DNA from: Oenanthe sinensis
Taxonomy: Eukaryota > Streptophyta > Magnoliopsida > Apiales > Apiaceae
Length of the DNA: 64,000 nt
NCBI GenBank assembly: GCA_028671895.1
Contig: JAPMAC010000221.1
Location: 4,588,001-4,652,000, forward strand
Direction: 5' to 3'
Below are positions 40,815 through 51,716 of this stretch, piece after piece. Made by a program: the position numbers and the translations under genes. Position 1 is the stretch's first letter; each line of letters starts with the position of its first letter. The notes under the pieces were generated by a model. The model saw nothing but the letters and a program-made list of their open reading frames with translations, did not search any database and was not told where the DNA came from.

Positions 40815-43800
40815 ATGGCATCTTCAAGCTCGAAACCTGCAACTGAAGTGTACGTAATTCCTGAAACCAACTTTCTCGCCATTGCAAGAGACGCAGATGC
40901 TAAGGCGCAGTACAAATGCTTCACTAGGTTTCTCATAGATTCCTATCTGAATGAAGCTCTGTTGGCAAACCCCACACTGTATCTCGACATTCTTGAGCAA
41001 TTTTGGAAGACTGCTGACTGGGAAAATATAGCTTTGGAGGATGGTAGGTCAAAAGTGGTTGTAACCTGCAAAATCCAAGGAAAAGACATCAGTTTTGATG
41101 AAAATGATGTGAATACAAGCTTGAATATACCAACCGAAGAGTTTAATGAAGAACCTACTGAAGATGATCTTCTAGATTTTCTGGACTTCATTAGGTATGC
41201 TGATAATCTAAAGAGAGGAGTTGATGAGAAGTTCAAGCTGGGTAAATTAAACAAGAAGTACATGAGGAAGGAATGGTCATTCCTGTTTGATACCATCCTA
41301 AGAGTCTTCACCTGCAGAAAAACAGGGTTTGACCAGATAAGCCTCATTGCCTTGAAGCTGGCCTACTCATTAGCATACAACCAAAAGCTCAATGTTGGAA
41401 AGCTAGTTCTTGGGGAACTCATAACCAGGATTCCCAAGAGAGGTAATGAAATTTTCTTTCCTCGCTTTATTCAATTAATTCTCAATTATAAGAATGCTGG
41501 TTTAATTGAATTGCCTGGAATGAACAAACAAAGAATTGGCTACTCCAAATCCATGTCAAAAATCATTTTTGCCACATTGGATAGGAGAACCACTGTGAAT
41601 GTCCCTCTCATAATCACCCCTCACATGAGGAGTGTGTTTGAGGGATATCCACTAGTGCAGCCTAAATATGGTTACCTTGATACAGTAGGAGGTCCTAAGG
41701 TTGCAGAAGTACCAAATGCACCTAACCCAAGGACTTCCAACCCAACTGCTAGCCCTTCTTTGAAATCCCTAGATGTTAGCAAACCATCCTCTACATCCTC
41801 TCAACAGGGTGTAGTTGCAAAGAAGAAGAAGGAGAAAGCTGTTAAGAAAAGAGTGTTAGAAACAGTTGTAGAAAATGAATCAGATGAGTCACCTGTGGAG
41901 CCTTTGACCAGGAGAAAGAAAAATAAAAAGGCCACAACAGACCACTCTACATCCTCTCAACAGGATGTAGAAGTTAACAAGGGATTAAACCTACTTCTAG
42001 GTGCACTTTCTCAACAAGGTGCATCTATTGAAATTGGGAGTCAGCCCACTCCACCCTGTACAGAGTCTGCACCATTGCAGGAATTCACTCCTGTCAATGA
42101 AGAAGCTGTAGTTGAAAAAGAGACACACTGTGCACCAGTAGGATCTTCTCTTGAAACTTCCCCATTTTCTCAGGGGGAGTTGCCAATACTCAGTTCTACT
42201 CACACTCTACCTGCTATCTCTCAAATTTCATCTCAACCAAATGTGTCCAGCCAAACACATGAAGTTGTTGATCATCAGGACTCTTGTTTCCCTGGTGAGC
42301 CCCATTCAAGTGACTTGGTGCATGACACCTTGTTCACCACTCAGGACACTCCTTTAGATGGTGAGGGAATGCATGCTGAGGCATATCCTGATGACACCAT
42401 CAAAACCACAGAGGTTCCAGGAGTTTTTACTTCAGACTCTGTGGGGGCTCAGGCATTTCAAAGCCAAGTGTCTTCACAGACATTGGGTAATCTGGGGGAC
42501 CTCCACACCATGCAAATGGCATCCCCTAGACACTCCCCAGTCATTCAAAGACTGTCTCCTCAGGAGAATTCACCTATCCATCCAGTGTCTAATGAATCAT
42601 CTGAGAAATTGGATGAGGAAATAGATGCTGAGGGGACTACTGTCACAAGTGGCCCTAGCTCTCACTCTCTGTCACAATGGCTGGAACCTGTGCAACATGA
42701 CAGGGATTCAGGACCATCATCTCTTGGTGGGTCACTTTCTGATGAGAAACTAAAGGAACTGTATGGAGATCAGTTGGAGGGCTTCTATCACATTGCTCAG
42801 CAGCTTGTGACTTCTCATTTGCCAAACAAAGACTATGCTGCAATTATGCTTGAATATGCAAAAGATCAGGAGGAGTTGAAAGAAAAGAATGCAAATTTGG
42901 ATGAAAATGAAGGTGAAAATGTGGATGCCTGGCTGGATGGTAAATCTGCAGTTAGCATGCAAGAAGTTTTGGAGTGGACTAGACAGAAGTATCTCACTTC
43001 TCTTGGATCTTGTGAGAAGATTTTTACTCCAAGTGCCATGTATGATGCAATTCATGAAGCTGCTAAAGTCCAACTGCAATCAAATCACTATCTTGCCAAA
43101 GGTGTGCAATCTGAGATAGATGATCACAGAGCTAAAGTAGAGGGCACCTTGAGAGCAATGGAAGACAAACTGAAGCCTGGAGGTCTTCTTGCTCACACTT
43201 CAAGAGGAGATTCAGGAAAGTCCTCCATTCTTCACACCAAAATAGACTCTATGGAAAAGGTGTTTAAGGAAATGGTTCAAGGTCACACAACCATCATAGA
43301 CAATCAAAGGAGAATAAACAGTATGGTTGAAGTTCTGTACAAAAACAGGCATGCAGATAGGCTGCCTGAGGATGTGCCTCTACACACCTTATCACCTTTC
43401 CAAGTGGACCTCTATTATCAGTCAAAGGCCAAGGATGAAGCTGCAAAGGCCTCCACCATTGATACCTTAAATGCCAGAGTGGATTCTCTCACATCCACAG
43501 TTTCACAAATTGTCTCAGATGTTCATAATCTAAAAAATGAGTTTGTCTCTACTTCTGCAAATCAAGGGACTTCTCTTGCCAGCATCTCAGCACAACTCAC
43601 CTCTCTACAATCCCTCATCTCCAACCTAAGCACAACTAGTCAGGCTCCTCCAGCATCTTTGCCAACTCCAAACTGGACTAAAATTAAGCCAAGTCATTCT
43701 TCCTTTCTCCAAAGTCAAGATATCAACCCTAAGGGGGAGAAGGAAAGGAGAGAAGAAATAGAGGCTGAAAGGCAAAAGGCAGTTATGAGTGAAATTTTAA

Positions 43801-43853
43801 AGCCCAACTCTGACAAGGAGTTTCTTGAACTTCTGCATCATATCAAAAAGTAA
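40815..43853 (+). CDS. Copia-2 ORF3, 1012 aa, unknown function (position of Sirevirus env-like gene)
   Basis: Intact frame from ATG 40815, behind an A/T- and pyrimidine-rich leader, to TAA 43851-43853. Residues 1 to about 290 look like a folded domain (LNEALLANPTLYLDILEQFW, YMRKEWSFLFDTILRVFTCRKTG split around 170, NEIFFPRFIQLIL). Residues about 300-650 are low-complexity, rich in Ser, Pro and Thr, with basic clusters (KKKKEKAVKKR, RRKKNKK). Residues about 700-1000 are charged and coiled-coil-like (IDTLNARVDSLTSTVSQIV). No signal peptide or membrane span is seen, which argues against a true envelope. SIRE elements carry an ORF here, so I infer an accessory element protein. In frame with ORF4. 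Confidence 0.85.
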   Translation: MASSSSKPATEVYVIPETNFLAIARDADAKAQYKCFTRFLIDSYLNEALLANPTLYLDILEQFWKTADWENIALEDGRSKVVVTCKIQGKDISFDENDVNTSLNIPTEEFNEEPTEDDLLDFLDFIRYADNLKRGVDEKFKLGKLNKKYMRKEWSFLFDTILRVFTCRKTGFDQISLIALKLAYSLAYNQKLNVGKLVLGELITRIPKRGNEIFFPRFIQLILNYKNAGLIELPGMNKQRIGYSKSMSKIIFATLDRRTTVNVPLIITPHMRSVFEGYPLVQPKYGYLDTVGGPKVAEVPNAPNPRTSNPTASPSLKSLDVSKPSSTSSQQGVVAKKKKEKAVKKRVLETVVENESDESPVEPLTRRKKNKKATTDHSTSSQQDVEVNKGLNLLLGALSQQGASIEIGSQPTPPCTESAPLQEFTPVNEEAVVEKETHCAPVGSSLETSPFSQGELPILSSTHTLPAISQISSQPNVSSQTHEVVDHQDSCFPGEPHSSDLVHDTLFTTQDTPLDGEGMHAEAYPDDTIKTTEVPGVFTSDSVGAQAFQSQVSSQTLGNLGDLHTMQMASPRHSPVIQRLSPQENSPIHPVSNESSEKLDEEIDAEGTTVTSGPSSHSLSQWLEPVQHDRDSGPSSLGGSLSDEKLKELYGDQLEGFYHIAQQLVTSHLPNKDYAAIMLEYAKDQEELKEKNANLDENEGENVDAWLDGKSAVSMQEVLEWTRQKYLTSLGSCEKIFTPSAMYDAIHEAAKVQLQSNHYLAKGVQSEIDDHRAKVEGTLRAMEDKLKPGGLLAHTSRGDSGKSSILHTKIDSMEKVFKEMVQGHTTIIDNQRRINSMVEVLYKNRHADRLPEDVPLHTLSPFQVDLYYQSKAKDEAAKASTIDTLNARVDSLTSTVSQIVSDVHNLKNEFVSTSANQGTSLASISAQLTSLQSLISNLSTTSQAPPASLPTPNWTKIKPSHSSFLQSQDINPKGEKERREEIEAERQKAVMSEILKPNSDKEFLELLHHIKK

Positions 43854-43883
43854 GTCCAGGGAAATCATTGGAAATATAAGAAG

Positions 43884-45455
43884 ATGCTTGAAAATGCTAT
43901 TGTTGCAGTAAGGGGAGTTAAGTTTGAACAGAATGGACAAATGTTCAAAGAGCCACTCATTCAAATGGAATCTGGCTACTTTAAAGTTTCAGTTACTCTA
44001 TTCCAAAGGCTTTCATATACTGAACTGGAATGTCTGTACAAGGGAGTGGAGTTGGTAACCCAGGAAGATGAAGAATTGAAGAAGAAAATATTGGGGCCTC
44101 TCCTACCTCTTGCTCTACCTGAATCCTACTGTAGTCCAGATGGTGTGATGTATATGGCTAGAGAAGAAAAACTTGCTCATTTCAGGATCCCTCAACATCT
44201 CAATTCAGGCAACAGAAGTCAAATTATTAACCTAATTGAGTTGATTGAAAAGAAGAAGGTGAAGCAGATAGAGGACAATGAAATTGTAGTGAAAATGAAA
44301 AAGTATATCTCTGGACAAATCTCTGAATTTGCAAAAGAAGAATTGAAGAACAAAAAGAAAGATGATGACAATGAGGATCAGGACAAGAAGGATAAAAGGT
44401 CTGAATCAAGGAGTGATAAGGAAGGAAAGGGAGAAGACAAGAAGAAGAAGGATGAAGACAAGAAGAAAAGAGACAACTCTGAGGACAACCAACAGTATCA
44501 AAGAAGAAATTCCTCTAAGCAGCAAGCTGCTGGCACTCATTCTAGTTCACCTACCAAATCTCAGGGTACTAGTGTGATGTCAACAGTTTCTGAAACTGCA
44601 ACTGCCATCAAAACTAAATCTCCAAGAAGGATGTTCATGAAAGTTACTGCACATGGAGTGATAAGGAGGGAAATTAAAAAGGAACAGTCAAAGAAACTGA
44701 AGCCAAGCCAACATCTCAAAGTCAACACTGCCACATCAACCAAATTCAAGAACTCTACTAGCTCTTTGCTAGTAAGATGTCCTAAGTGGAGAAAACAACT
44801 CATTGTTCCTGATAAAGGTCTACCTATTAAACCTATTCAAGAAATTGCTGAAACTGACAAGGTGAGGATCAAACTGTGGAAGGCTGACAGAATTGTCAAG
44901 GTAGAAGTCAGAGACAAGAGGATGTTTGTTACTAATGTTGATGGAGAAGAAAGAGGATTTCATCATGACAACAGTGATGCTACCACTCATGACATTAGGA
45001 GAGTGATTAGCCTGTTTGACAAGAAATGCATGATTAACAAGCTGAGAATGATGGAAATGGCTCAGTACTTGGAAAGGAAGTATCAGAAAAAGACTGACAA
45101 GGTAAGATACATGGAGGAGATGATTGAGAAGAAAAGGAGGGAGGAGGAGAGAGTAGAGCAGTTGTCTGAAGAATTGAGAAGACAGGGTAAAAGTAGAGTG
45201 TTCAAAGATCCTGACAGAGTTGAATTCAAACTGAGAAGTGGAGTCACTGTCAAAGTTAGACTCAAGTTTGTCCAAGACTATCCAATGCTCACTCTACAGA
45301 TTGCTGCAGACATGCTGAAAGATGCAATTTTGATTGAGGAAATCATGGCCAGACAAATGATACTGCAGGCAATTGAAGAAAACAGGGCCAGGCAAGAAAA
45401 GGAAAGAAAAGAAAAATATGATCAGGCAGCTCATCAACAACAACAATATAGGTAG
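43884..45455 (+). CDS. Copia-2 ORF4, 523 aa, basic coiled-coil protein of unknown function
   Basis: Intact frame in the same phase as ORF3, starting 30 bases after its TAA. The first ATG is at 43884. Residues 1 to about 150 may be a small folded domain (SYTELECLYKGVELV). Residues about 155-220 are an almost uninterrupted Lys/Asp/Glu/Arg run. Residues about 225-310 are Ser/Thr/Lys-rich and basic. A segment at about 320-385 (IKLWKADRIVKVEVRDKRMFV) looks structured. The end is helical and Glu/Arg/Gln-rich. Nucleic-acid binding would suit the charge but is a guess. It may be the C-terminal part of an ORF3-ORF4 readthrough or spliced product. Confidence 0.8.
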   Translation: MLENAIVAVRGVKFEQNGQMFKEPLIQMESGYFKVSVTLFQRLSYTELECLYKGVELVTQEDEELKKKILGPLLPLALPESYCSPDGVMYMAREEKLAHFRIPQHLNSGNRSQIINLIELIEKKKVKQIEDNEIVVKMKKYISGQISEFAKEELKNKKKDDDNEDQDKKDKRSESRSDKEGKGEDKKKKDEDKKKRDNSEDNQQYQRRNSSKQQAAGTHSSSPTKSQGTSVMSTVSETATAIKTKSPRRMFMKVTAHGVIRREIKKEQSKKLKPSQHLKVNTATSTKFKNSTSSLLVRCPKWRKQLIVPDKGLPIKPIQEIAETDKVRIKLWKADRIVKVEVRDKRMFVTNVDGEERGFHHDNSDATTHDIRRVISLFDKKCMINKLRMMEMAQYLERKYQKKTDKVRYMEEMIEKKRREEERVEQLSEELRRQGKSRVFKDPDRVEFKLRSGVTVKVRLKFVQDYPMLTLQIAADMLKDAILIEEIMARQMILQAIEENRARQEKERKEKYDQAAHQQQQYR

Positions 45456-45499
45456 GCTTGATATCTTGTATTAATTTGTAAAATTCATCATTTTCCAAA

Positions 45500-45510
45500 T
45501 TGGGGGAGAT
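45500..45510 (+). other. Copia-2 polypurine tract
   Basis: TTGGGGGAGAT abuts the TG of the 3' LTR, the expected place and composition for the plus-strand primer. Confidence 0.85.
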
Positions 45511-46764
45511 TGTTGGACTTAAATCAAGCCTAGCCTATTTAATTATCTGTCTTGCTGTAACTTAGTTTGTGCTTCTGTAATAGACTAGTGACTTAGTAAT
45601 TCATGTGTAATTTGTAACTAGAAGTTTTCTCTGTTTATCTTCAAATTGTAAATTAAGTCAGAAATAAAGTCAGTTAGAAGATTCAAGTTGAATCATGCAA
45701 CCAGACAAAGAAGACTGTGAAGAAAATAAAAAGAGAAGTTATCTGAGAATTCTACTAAGGCAAGTTACTTGGTCGAGAAGTCAGCCATTCGAGAAGTCAG
45801 AACTGTGGAAACATTTCGAGAAGTCTCAAAACTTCTATCTGCTTAGTACTCGATCGAGAAGTCAGTCATTCGACAAGTCAGGTATTGAATCCAGTCGAGA
45901 AGTGTCAATTATGAGGCATTCGAGAAGTGAAAATAAACAATTCGAGAAGCTAGCAAATGGAGCATTCGAGAAGTGATAAGGCTGAGTCATTCGAGAAGTC
46001 AATATCAAGCATGTATTCGAGAAGTCTAATCTGATCGAGAAGTCATCAAGCTGAGTATGCGATCGAGAAGTCTAGACATTCGAGAAATCAAGTATTCAGG
46101 ATCAATCGAGAAGTCACAGCTGTTCGAGAAGTCAATCTCCTTGACTTATCGAACCAATTTCAAGAAGAGTACTCGACTGCAAAAGAAGCTAGTTTCAAGG
46201 AAGAATTGCAGAACAAGACAGATGATGTTGCAGCTCTGTTTATGCAGGATAAGTCAAACCTGCACAGACAGAGACAAGTCTACAATGTAGCTGGGAAGAT
46301 AAGCCAAGAAAAGTGACAGAAGAGATAAGGCAGGATGGAGCAGACTGTCACTACAGTGTTAGCTAGAAATAGTCATTAGTCAAATGTAAAGCAATCTCTG
46401 TCTATTTCTAGTTTTAGCTAAACTGTCTCATGTGAGCATGTGCACAGGACATGTTGTCTATATACTTTATGCACAGCCACATTTGATAGGGTCTTGAGCA
46501 TTTTTACAATAGTAAGAATCCCAGAACAAGAAGCTGAAATTCAAACTGAATTTCAGATTGTAGCAAAGATCATTCTAATACAAAATTAGATTGAAAGTTA
46601 CATCTGTGTCTATATTATTTCCTGTTATATGTCTTGATAAACACCTTCGTAATTCCATCTGTTCTTCAAGCTTCGAACAAGTTCTTTTCAAAAACAAGAA
46701 AATTTTTGAAGTATACATTCACCCCCCCCCCCTCTGTAACTTCTGGGCCTCTAAATTCCTAACA
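45511..46764 (+). repeat. Copia-2 3' LTR
   Basis: 1254 bp, identical to the 5' LTR by my reading except one extra C in the C-run before CTCTGTAAC. Followed by ACTCT (46765-46769). Confidence 0.95.
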
Positions 46765-46769
46765 ACTCT

Positions 46770-47036
46770 TTCAGATGATATTTCCTTGATGATAGGTGCC
46801 TCACAGGACTCTTCGAGTCTTTTATTGAGTCTTTATTAATTATGAAATTAATAAATAAATTAAGTTTCAGGACTCATTAATTGGGCCATCCCTTTGGACC
46901 ATGTTAGATATAATTAATGCAACATTAATTGTATTTCTAGGATATTTTTTAGTCCATATCAAGTACATAGACTGAAACGAAATTGAAACACATCACTTGT
47001 TTTGACTTAGGAAAACTCCAGAATGCAAAAAGGAGA
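46770..47036. other. Continuation of the DNA interrupted by Copia-2; no gene seen
   Basis: About 270 AT-rich bases. Before Copia-2 landed, this was the distal upstream region of the candidate small-protein gene on the minus strand. It ends in AAAAAGGAGA, a possible polypurine tract for the LTR remnant that follows. Confidence 0.6.
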
Positions 47037-47240
47037 TGTTAGAAATATATTCATTTGATGATGTACAAGATACTAGATTAGGACTTAACATAGTTTATTT
47101 GTAATAAGTCTTTCTAGTCTCTGAATTTTATAATCAGAGTCTAGTTAGTCAACATTCTTGTACTTAGAAGATTTTCTGTAGAAAGTAAAACCAGAGTCTA
47201 GATGGAGATCAGAGTATGACAAGTGATCAGAGTCTATAGA
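47037..47240 (+). repeat. Start of a copia-like LTR, cut by the Tekay insertion
   Basis: TGTTAGAAATATATTC follows a purine tract. Over 200 bases the motif CAGAGTCT or CAGAGTAT occurs four times (47135, 47192, 47210, 47228). The general form resembles the SIRE-type LTR starts nearby. The sequence stops at the TGTAATAACC end of the Tekay LTR. Identification is tentative. Confidence 0.4.
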
Positions 47241-49872
47241 TGTAATAACCTGAAATTTTAAGAGTTAAAAAATAATAATAATAAAAATAATAATTACGGT
47301 GTACAGTGTTTTTGTAAATATCGAAACTTAAAAGATTTCGAAGCCGTATTATTATTATATATATGGAAGAAATAAGTGAATGTAAGTCATATTGCTTTTC
47401 CAACAAAGTTTCAATTTTGCTACTAGTTTTGTGCAGAACGAGATATTGGAGCATACGCGACTTCTGTGAGATTTCAGAGGCGTATGACTTGAGGATATTT
47501 GTAGTATATGCTATTAAGTCAACATATATAATAAATATGAGACTCTTATTAAATTAGTTCCGTAAAATATATTTAAAATCCTTTCGGAAGCCAGAATAGA
47601 GTTTGAGAAACGGAGAAGTGAATAGTGTTTCTGTGGGAAAATAGTTTCGTAAATTCTCGAAACAATTAAAGAATATTAATTTAATCATTCTAGAATATAT
47701 TAGAATCATAAAATGAGATTTTAAGTTTTAAAACTTAGGTGGGACGAAAGAAAAGAGAACGATAATGAGAGATTAAACCGCTGTCAGGAAACTGTGTGGT
47801 TAATACACAAACCTTTTTAATAACAAGGCTTCCACCACACACCACACAAAAATCACTTTTACTTTTCTATTTCTTCATCTTTAAGAACTCAACTGAAGCT
47901 CCATTGTGGGGGGGAGGGAGAAAATTATTTTGCTACATCATTTCTTGCTTGATTCTAGTGTTCTATAGCTTGAATCGAAGGTATTATCATAACCTTTCTT
48001 GTCTTTGATTCTTACACACACACATTCACTTAATCTTTAGCTATGATTCAAAGAAGATGAGAATGAATAGTGTTTTTAAAAATGAAAATTTTTATTTCTT
48101 GATTCTAGCCATGTTATGGTTTAATGGATGAATGTTATAGTGTATACATGTTATGGGTAGTGTGAAATAAGCTTGGTGAGTCCTAGAAATACATGATTTG
48201 ATCCATTGATTCTAGAGTTCATTTTTCATACTTGTCTTATTTTTAGAGCTTGAGATTGTGTAATGTTGTATTATAAAGATGGTTGAGTTGTTATGTTGCT
48301 TTGTTGAGTGAATTGAAGTAGTTAGAAATGGAAAACGTTGTAAACACAAACATCGTAATGCCCAATTTTCCTAAGCTGTCAATTGTTGTCCAAAACCCAA
48401 AGGGTATTTTTCTTGTTCTTGATTAGTGATTGACTTGGTTCTATAGAGGATAGTCTCTAGATCGTTTGCGCGCTAATTTTGCATTATTTGGAGTTACGAG
48501 TCAAAAGTTATGACCGATTTACTAAAGGTATCGCATAACATAGAAACCATGTTAATAACCAACTTTGAGGCTATCATAAAAGTAGCTAGGATGCTTAATT
48601 TCATGTGAAACTTTTATCTAAGATACTGGGGATGTCAAGGATAACTCAGAGAAAGATTCAAGTTAATCGGATTAAAAATCAATTTACTAAAAATGCTAGA
48701 AATTGGATGTTTAAAGTGAGAATTACTAAAAAGTGACTAAGTACTTATTATCACTATAAAACGTTGACGTAAGTTGAACTTCGAGACTTAATTCCTACAC
48801 GAGTTATATATGAAATTTGTTAAGGGATAACATGAGAACGTGATGAGCTAAAGAAGTAGTTTAAAACTTGTTGTTACAAGATACTTATGAAGTCACGAAA
48901 GTGAGTATAAGTCAATAAAGAGTATATAATTCTAAGTACTAATTTGAGATTTTGTGCTTAATTCTTAGAGTATCGTCGAGGAATGGAAACCAACCAACCC
49001 TGTAAGAACTCCAGGCAAGTTTTCGAACCATTTTACATTTTGGTGGATACTACTTCATAAAAAGGTTCTGTTGTGTTTTGAAATATATTTTATTACAAAC
49101 ATACATATATGTCTGTACTGTTCACTATTCATTACCTTGTGATTACTTGTGATTAATTATCAACTCTGAATCCTATAAAGTTAGAGTGTGTATAAGTAGA
49201 GAATGAGAAGTGTTCTAAGAGTTGAGTTTCCGAGTTTGTGTTTGAAGTTTTGACCGGGAATTAGTGTGTGAGTTTCTAACAGTTTGTCAACAGAGTCTCG
49301 CGGACTTTTCTTTGAGAAATTATTTAGAGTTATTCAATTGGATCTAAAATCTTCTATAAATGATTTAGCTATCCAACAATCATTCTGAAAACTTTGGTGC
49401 TTTTAAAACAACTCCATGGTCGTGTGATTTTGAAAACTTCTTATGTGAGAAATATTTGAGCAAAAAGAGATTATTTGACTATAATTAAACATGTGCATAT
49501 ATGATTACTTCCTCATAATTCTGGGAGTTAATCAATCATCTAGTGTTGAAATATGAGAAGAAAATGAGATGTGCTTTTGGGCTGAATTAAATTTCCTTCC
49601 AAACAAATTATTCAATTGGATTGGAGTACTAGAGAAAGTCGACGTGCTTGTACGGTGCATTATGTGTACAAAGTGTAAGAGCTGCCAGGTGGGTATGCCA
49701 TCAAGTATACTATGGCCCGAATGCGGTCAGGGTGACATCAGAGAAAAGGCGGATCATCCACTACTAGTAGAAGAGTAGAAAAACAAAGATGTCCCTCGGA
49801 GAGACAATTGTGGGCGACTGATCACCGACCTACATTGTCACTTTAATTACTCCAATGAAAGTCCCTTCTTCC

Positions 49873-51692
49873 TGTTAGGTCCCGAAATATCGTAGAAGGG
49901 GAGGTTGAATACGATACTCACTAAATGAAAAAATTCTTTCGAATCTTTTGCGGATAAATAATTTAGAGTTCGGTTAGTGGTTCGAATTCATGATGTGAAT
50001 AGTGTTTAGGAGGCTGCCTTACTAATTTTCTGTATTTATGAATAAACATTAAAGTTCTAGAAAATTAGCAAGTAAATTATGGAGACAAGTTTCGGGGAAT
50101 ATATCTTTCGTATATAAACCCTGAGGTTGCTACACCCAGTTAAAAATATAACTGGTTTCCAAAGAACAAAATTAGTTCTTTGCTACAACAAAGAGATATG
50201 ACTGATTCCTATTACAATGTATAGATCTGTGAATGAATAAAAAGGAAATCAATCTAACAAAGAGTGTTTTATAATAGCCCTATAAATTTACAACATAATG
50301 AACCGGCTAGATTATAAAACTCCGGTGAAGAAGGTATGTGTATAGCTTTGTATCTCTTCTTCTCCGGCTTCTGTCTCTCTCTGTATCTCTTTGTTTCTGT
50401 GTATATTTTCACACACACACCAAATGAATTAAATTCATTTGTTTATATAGTGTCGGCTTTACAATAATTGAACTGCTGTTGTGAGTGTCGAATTCTTCTC
50501 CCGTGTGAAGCTAGGTGTCGATTTTCCCTTCAATGTATATGCCTTAGAATATAAATTCTATGTGTCGAATTCTACTCCATGTAAAATCTAGGTGTCGAAT
50601 TCTTCACCATGTATAGTCCTTAGAATTTTAAATTCTATGTGTCGAATACCTCTCACATGAACATGCCTTATAATATAAAAGCTAGGTGTCGAATTCTTCT
50701 AGGCATTGAAAAGCTAGGTGTCGAGTTTCTTGTCCTTGTGAATATAAATCACATTCTTTCTAGGCAATTCTAGGTGTCGAATATTTTCACATGTGTTAAG
50801 ATTAATTTGACTTGGTCAAATTATAATTTGATCACCAACCTTTTATATTTCTTGCACTTGGTCACTTGCGGTATGGTCACTTGCGATTTGGCTGTTGAGC
50901 TGTTCGGCTGTTTGAATATTGAGTTGTTCAGCTATTTTTCTTTGTACCCTTGAACCTTTACAAGTGCTTCAAATCCTTGACACTTTTCTTCCATTCCACT
51001 CACATAGTCAATGCTCTACTTCATAGATGTAATTACCATTATCTTTCGTGTTGACGTTTAGTGCACTGGTCTGGTTCACAAACGACTAACACAGATCCTG
51101 ATCTTCACATCTCATTTAATTCAAATGACAAGAGTGCTGCAGTTCTTTATTGCTTCGAACACTGACTGTTAATAAACACTGTACTTTCACTAGAATCTTT
51201 TCTGTTTCTTAGACAACGTCTTCATTACTACTACAATCTTGAATACTTCATTATTTGTTTTTCACTGACGCTTGAACATATAAATAAACTTCTTTCAGTG
51301 AGTATAACTTCAAGACTGTAGCTGTCTTCTTTAACCTTTGTCTTTACCCTGTCTTCCATTCTTCTAGATTCATATGCTTCGAACACTGTCTATCTTCAAT
51401 CAATGTCTTTACACTGAATTCTTCTAGTGCCATTTCTATACTGAATCTTTAACACTTCTGAAACCCTGAAAGTCTTTAACCATTATTCTTCACTGAGGCA
51501 TGAAAATATTAATGAACTTCTTTCAGTGACCTGTTGTAGACTTCAAAACTTCTTCTAATGTCTTGATTCACTATATCTGCCTTGTCTTCATTTCTTCCTG
51601 ATTTTTGTATAGGCGTAGTATTATTTACTTGTCATGTTCTAGTGTTGAGTTATCATGATTACTATTCATACAGCTTCGTAATCTCATCAACA
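49873..51692 (+). repeat. Solo LTR of a third copia family (1820 bp) nested in the Tekay LTR
   Basis: Starts TGTTAGGTCCCG and ends CTCATCAACA. The perfect target duplication CTTCC sits at 49868-49872 and 51693-51697. No internal region remains, so it is the product of LTR-LTR recombination. The U3-like part holds about eight CTAGGTGTCGAATTCTTC-type motifs (about 50483-50790) followed by a run of CACTG/TCTTCATT-like sequence. Confidence 0.9.
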
Positions 51693-51716
51693 CTTCCCAA
51701 TTGGGATTTGACATTA

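Larger units (their letters stand above)
32953..46764 (+). mobile_element. Copia-2: young SIRE-type copia retrotransposon with two extra ORFs (13.8 kb)
   Basis: LTRs at 32953-34205 (1253 bp) and 45511-46764 (1254 bp) differ, by my reading, only in a C-run (10 versus 11). A perfect 5-bp target duplication flanks the element. The internal 11.3 kb carries gag, pol, an 0.8-kb spacer, ORF3 and ORF4. Integrase and RT style (ARTMLAEASLP, GCSRHMTGDK) places it with the SIRE/Sirevirus group, known for a long gag and an extra ORF after pol. Near-identical LTRs mean a very recent insertion that may be polymorphic between individuals. Confidence 0.95.

Noticed and set aside
47037..47240. This LTR start as the missing half of one of the other copia elements in the window
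   Set aside because: Its sequence after TGTTAG does not match Copia-2, the solo LTR or the 57765 fragment closely enough.
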